Assembly: GCA_934229335.1 (NCBI GenBank)
Contig: CAKQDQ010000108.1
Location: 1-7,972 of the forward strand
DNA: 7,972 bases
Direction of reading: 5' to 3'
Source: an uncultured Prevotella sp.
Lineage (GTDB): Bacteria > Bacteroidota > Bacteroidia > Bacteroidales > Bacteroidaceae
The translations under genes were made by a program, and so were the position numbers. The notes under the pieces are model-generated. The model was not told the DNA's origin. It did not search any database and saw only the letters and a program-made list of their open reading frames with translations. This document shows, in pieces, positions 7,156 to 7,972 of the stretch; the stretch's first letter is position 1; each line of letters opens with the position of its first letter.

Positions 7156-7972
7156 TTACTTCTTTGACAATTGTTCGTGCATGTTGGCAGCAGCGCGACG
7201 TCCATCGCCCATGGCAAGGATAACGGTAGCTCCGCCTCTTACGATATCGCCACCAGCATATAACATCTTCCGGCTTGACTGCATGTCATCGCCAACCGCA
7301 ATGGTGTTCTTGCGTCCCAGTTCGAGACCACTTATAGACTTCGGTACAAGTGGGTTAGGGGATACACCTACTGCTACAATAACCTGGTCTACATCGAGCG
7401 TCACCTTTTCGCCTGTTGGCTTTGGAGAACGTCTGCCTGATGCATCAGGCTCACCGAGTTCCATAACCTCAAGTACTGCCTTGGAAACTGCACCGTTTTC
7501 ATCGCCAATGTATTCAGCAGGGTTGTGCAGAGTCATGAAGTTGATGCCTTCTTCTTTAGCGTGCTTAACTTCCTCGAGACGTGCTGGCATTTCCGCCTCG
7601 GAACGTCTGTAAACAAGTGTAACGTTAGCACCGAGACGCTTTGCTGTACGGCAAGAGTCCATTGCAGTGTTACCACCACCCACAACGAGAACGTTCTTTC
7701 CCAAGTTCATTGGGGTATCAGTCTTAGGATTAGCCGCATCCATAAGGTTGACACGAGTAAGGTACTCGTTAGAAGACATGATATTGATAAGGTTCTCACC
7801 TGGTATATTCATGAAGTTAGGTAGACCTGCACCTGATGCTACGAAGATACCCTTGAAGCCCTGAGCCTCCAGTTCGTCAACTGTTATTGACTTACCTACG
7901 ATAACATCCGTCTGGAAGTGAACACCCATCTTGCGAAGGTTCTCTATCTCGACATCAACGATAGCGTTAGGC
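7156..7972 (-). CDS. gltA: NADPH-dependent glutamate synthase small subunit / NfnB-like flavoprotein, 5' end beyond window
   Basis: The frame is open to the right edge, so only the C-terminal 271 residues are visible; an internal ATG at 7929 is not the start, since the 14 codons before it (PNAIVDVEIENLRK) continue the family sequence. The second dinucleotide-binding fold is clear in GKNVLVVGGGNTAMDSCRTAKRLG, about visible residues 91-114, followed by the VYRRSEAEMPAR NADP-binding stretch. Near the end YAGGDIVRGGATVILAMGDGRRAA is the FAD-contacting motif of this family. These proteins pass electrons from NADPH through FAD, either to a glutamate synthase large subunit or, as NfnB/SudA, in ferredoxin-linked transhydrogenation or sulfide chemistry. 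The distinguishing N-terminal iron-sulfur region, and any fusion to a dihydroorotate dehydrogenase B-like domain, lie outside the window, so the symbol is provisional. Confidence 0.92.
   Translation of the reverse strand, partial: PNAIVDVEIENLRKMGVHFQTDVIVGKSITVDELEAQGFKGIFVASGAGLPNFMNIPGENLINIMSSNEYLTRVNLMDAANPKTDTPMNLGKNVLVVGGGNTAMDSCRTAKRLGANVTLVYRRSEAEMPARLEEVKHAKEEGINFMTLHNPAEYIGDENGAVSKAVLEVMELGEPDASGRRSPKPTGEKVTLDVDQVIVAVGVSPNPLVPKSISGLELGRKNTIAVGDDMQSSRKMLYAGGDIVRGGATVILAMGDGRRAAANMHEQLSKK

Noticed and set aside
7181..7612. A 143-residue plus-strand open frame opposite gltA
   Set aside because: It is antisense to the conserved NADPH and FAD-binding regions; its serine/proline-rich content reflects the complement of those codons.

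Overview
The window reads as an ordinary chromosomal stretch from a Bacteroidota genome, most likely Bacteroidales and close to Prevotella/Segatella. The basis is protein character rather than a search: a Bacteroidales-style Udp-like nucleoside phosphorylase fused end to start with mnmE, a thioredoxin with WCQPC in place of WCGPC, DUF1294 and DUF486 small membrane proteins, and a general lack of clear Shine-Dalgarno sequences. All eight genes lie on the minus strand, so transcription runs from the right edge to the left edge.

In transcription order: (1) the C-terminal 271 residues of a GltA-type NADPH-dependent glutamate synthase small subunit or NfnB/SudA-like flavoprotein, cut by the right edge; (2) a four-helix DUF486 membrane protein; (3) a Udp-like nucleoside phosphorylase; (4) mnmE, the tRNA wobble-uridine modification GTPase. 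Genes 2 to 4 are close (31 bp, then a 1-bp TAATG overlap) and probably co-transcribed; gltA is 72 bp upstream of them. A 187-bp gap follows, the largest in the window, in which no RNA gene or convincing terminator was seen. Then come (5) a 99-residue thioredoxin and (6) a DUF1294 membrane protein 37 bp later. After a 105-bp gap comes (7) a 1057-residue protein joining a phospholipase-D-like nuclease domain, an SF2 helicase core and a DUF3427 C-terminal region, which overlaps by 1 bp with (8) a MutT-like Nudix hydrolase cut by the left edge.

Genes 1 to 6 are metabolic and housekeeping: reductant and nitrogen metabolism, nucleoside salvage, tRNA modification and thiol redox. The part that most resembles an accessory, defence or repair function is the two-gene nuclease-helicase plus Nudix unit at the left (1 to 3514). 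No mobile element, tRNA, rRNA, CRISPR array or long repeat was seen. Apart from that pair, nothing points clearly to an undescribed system.
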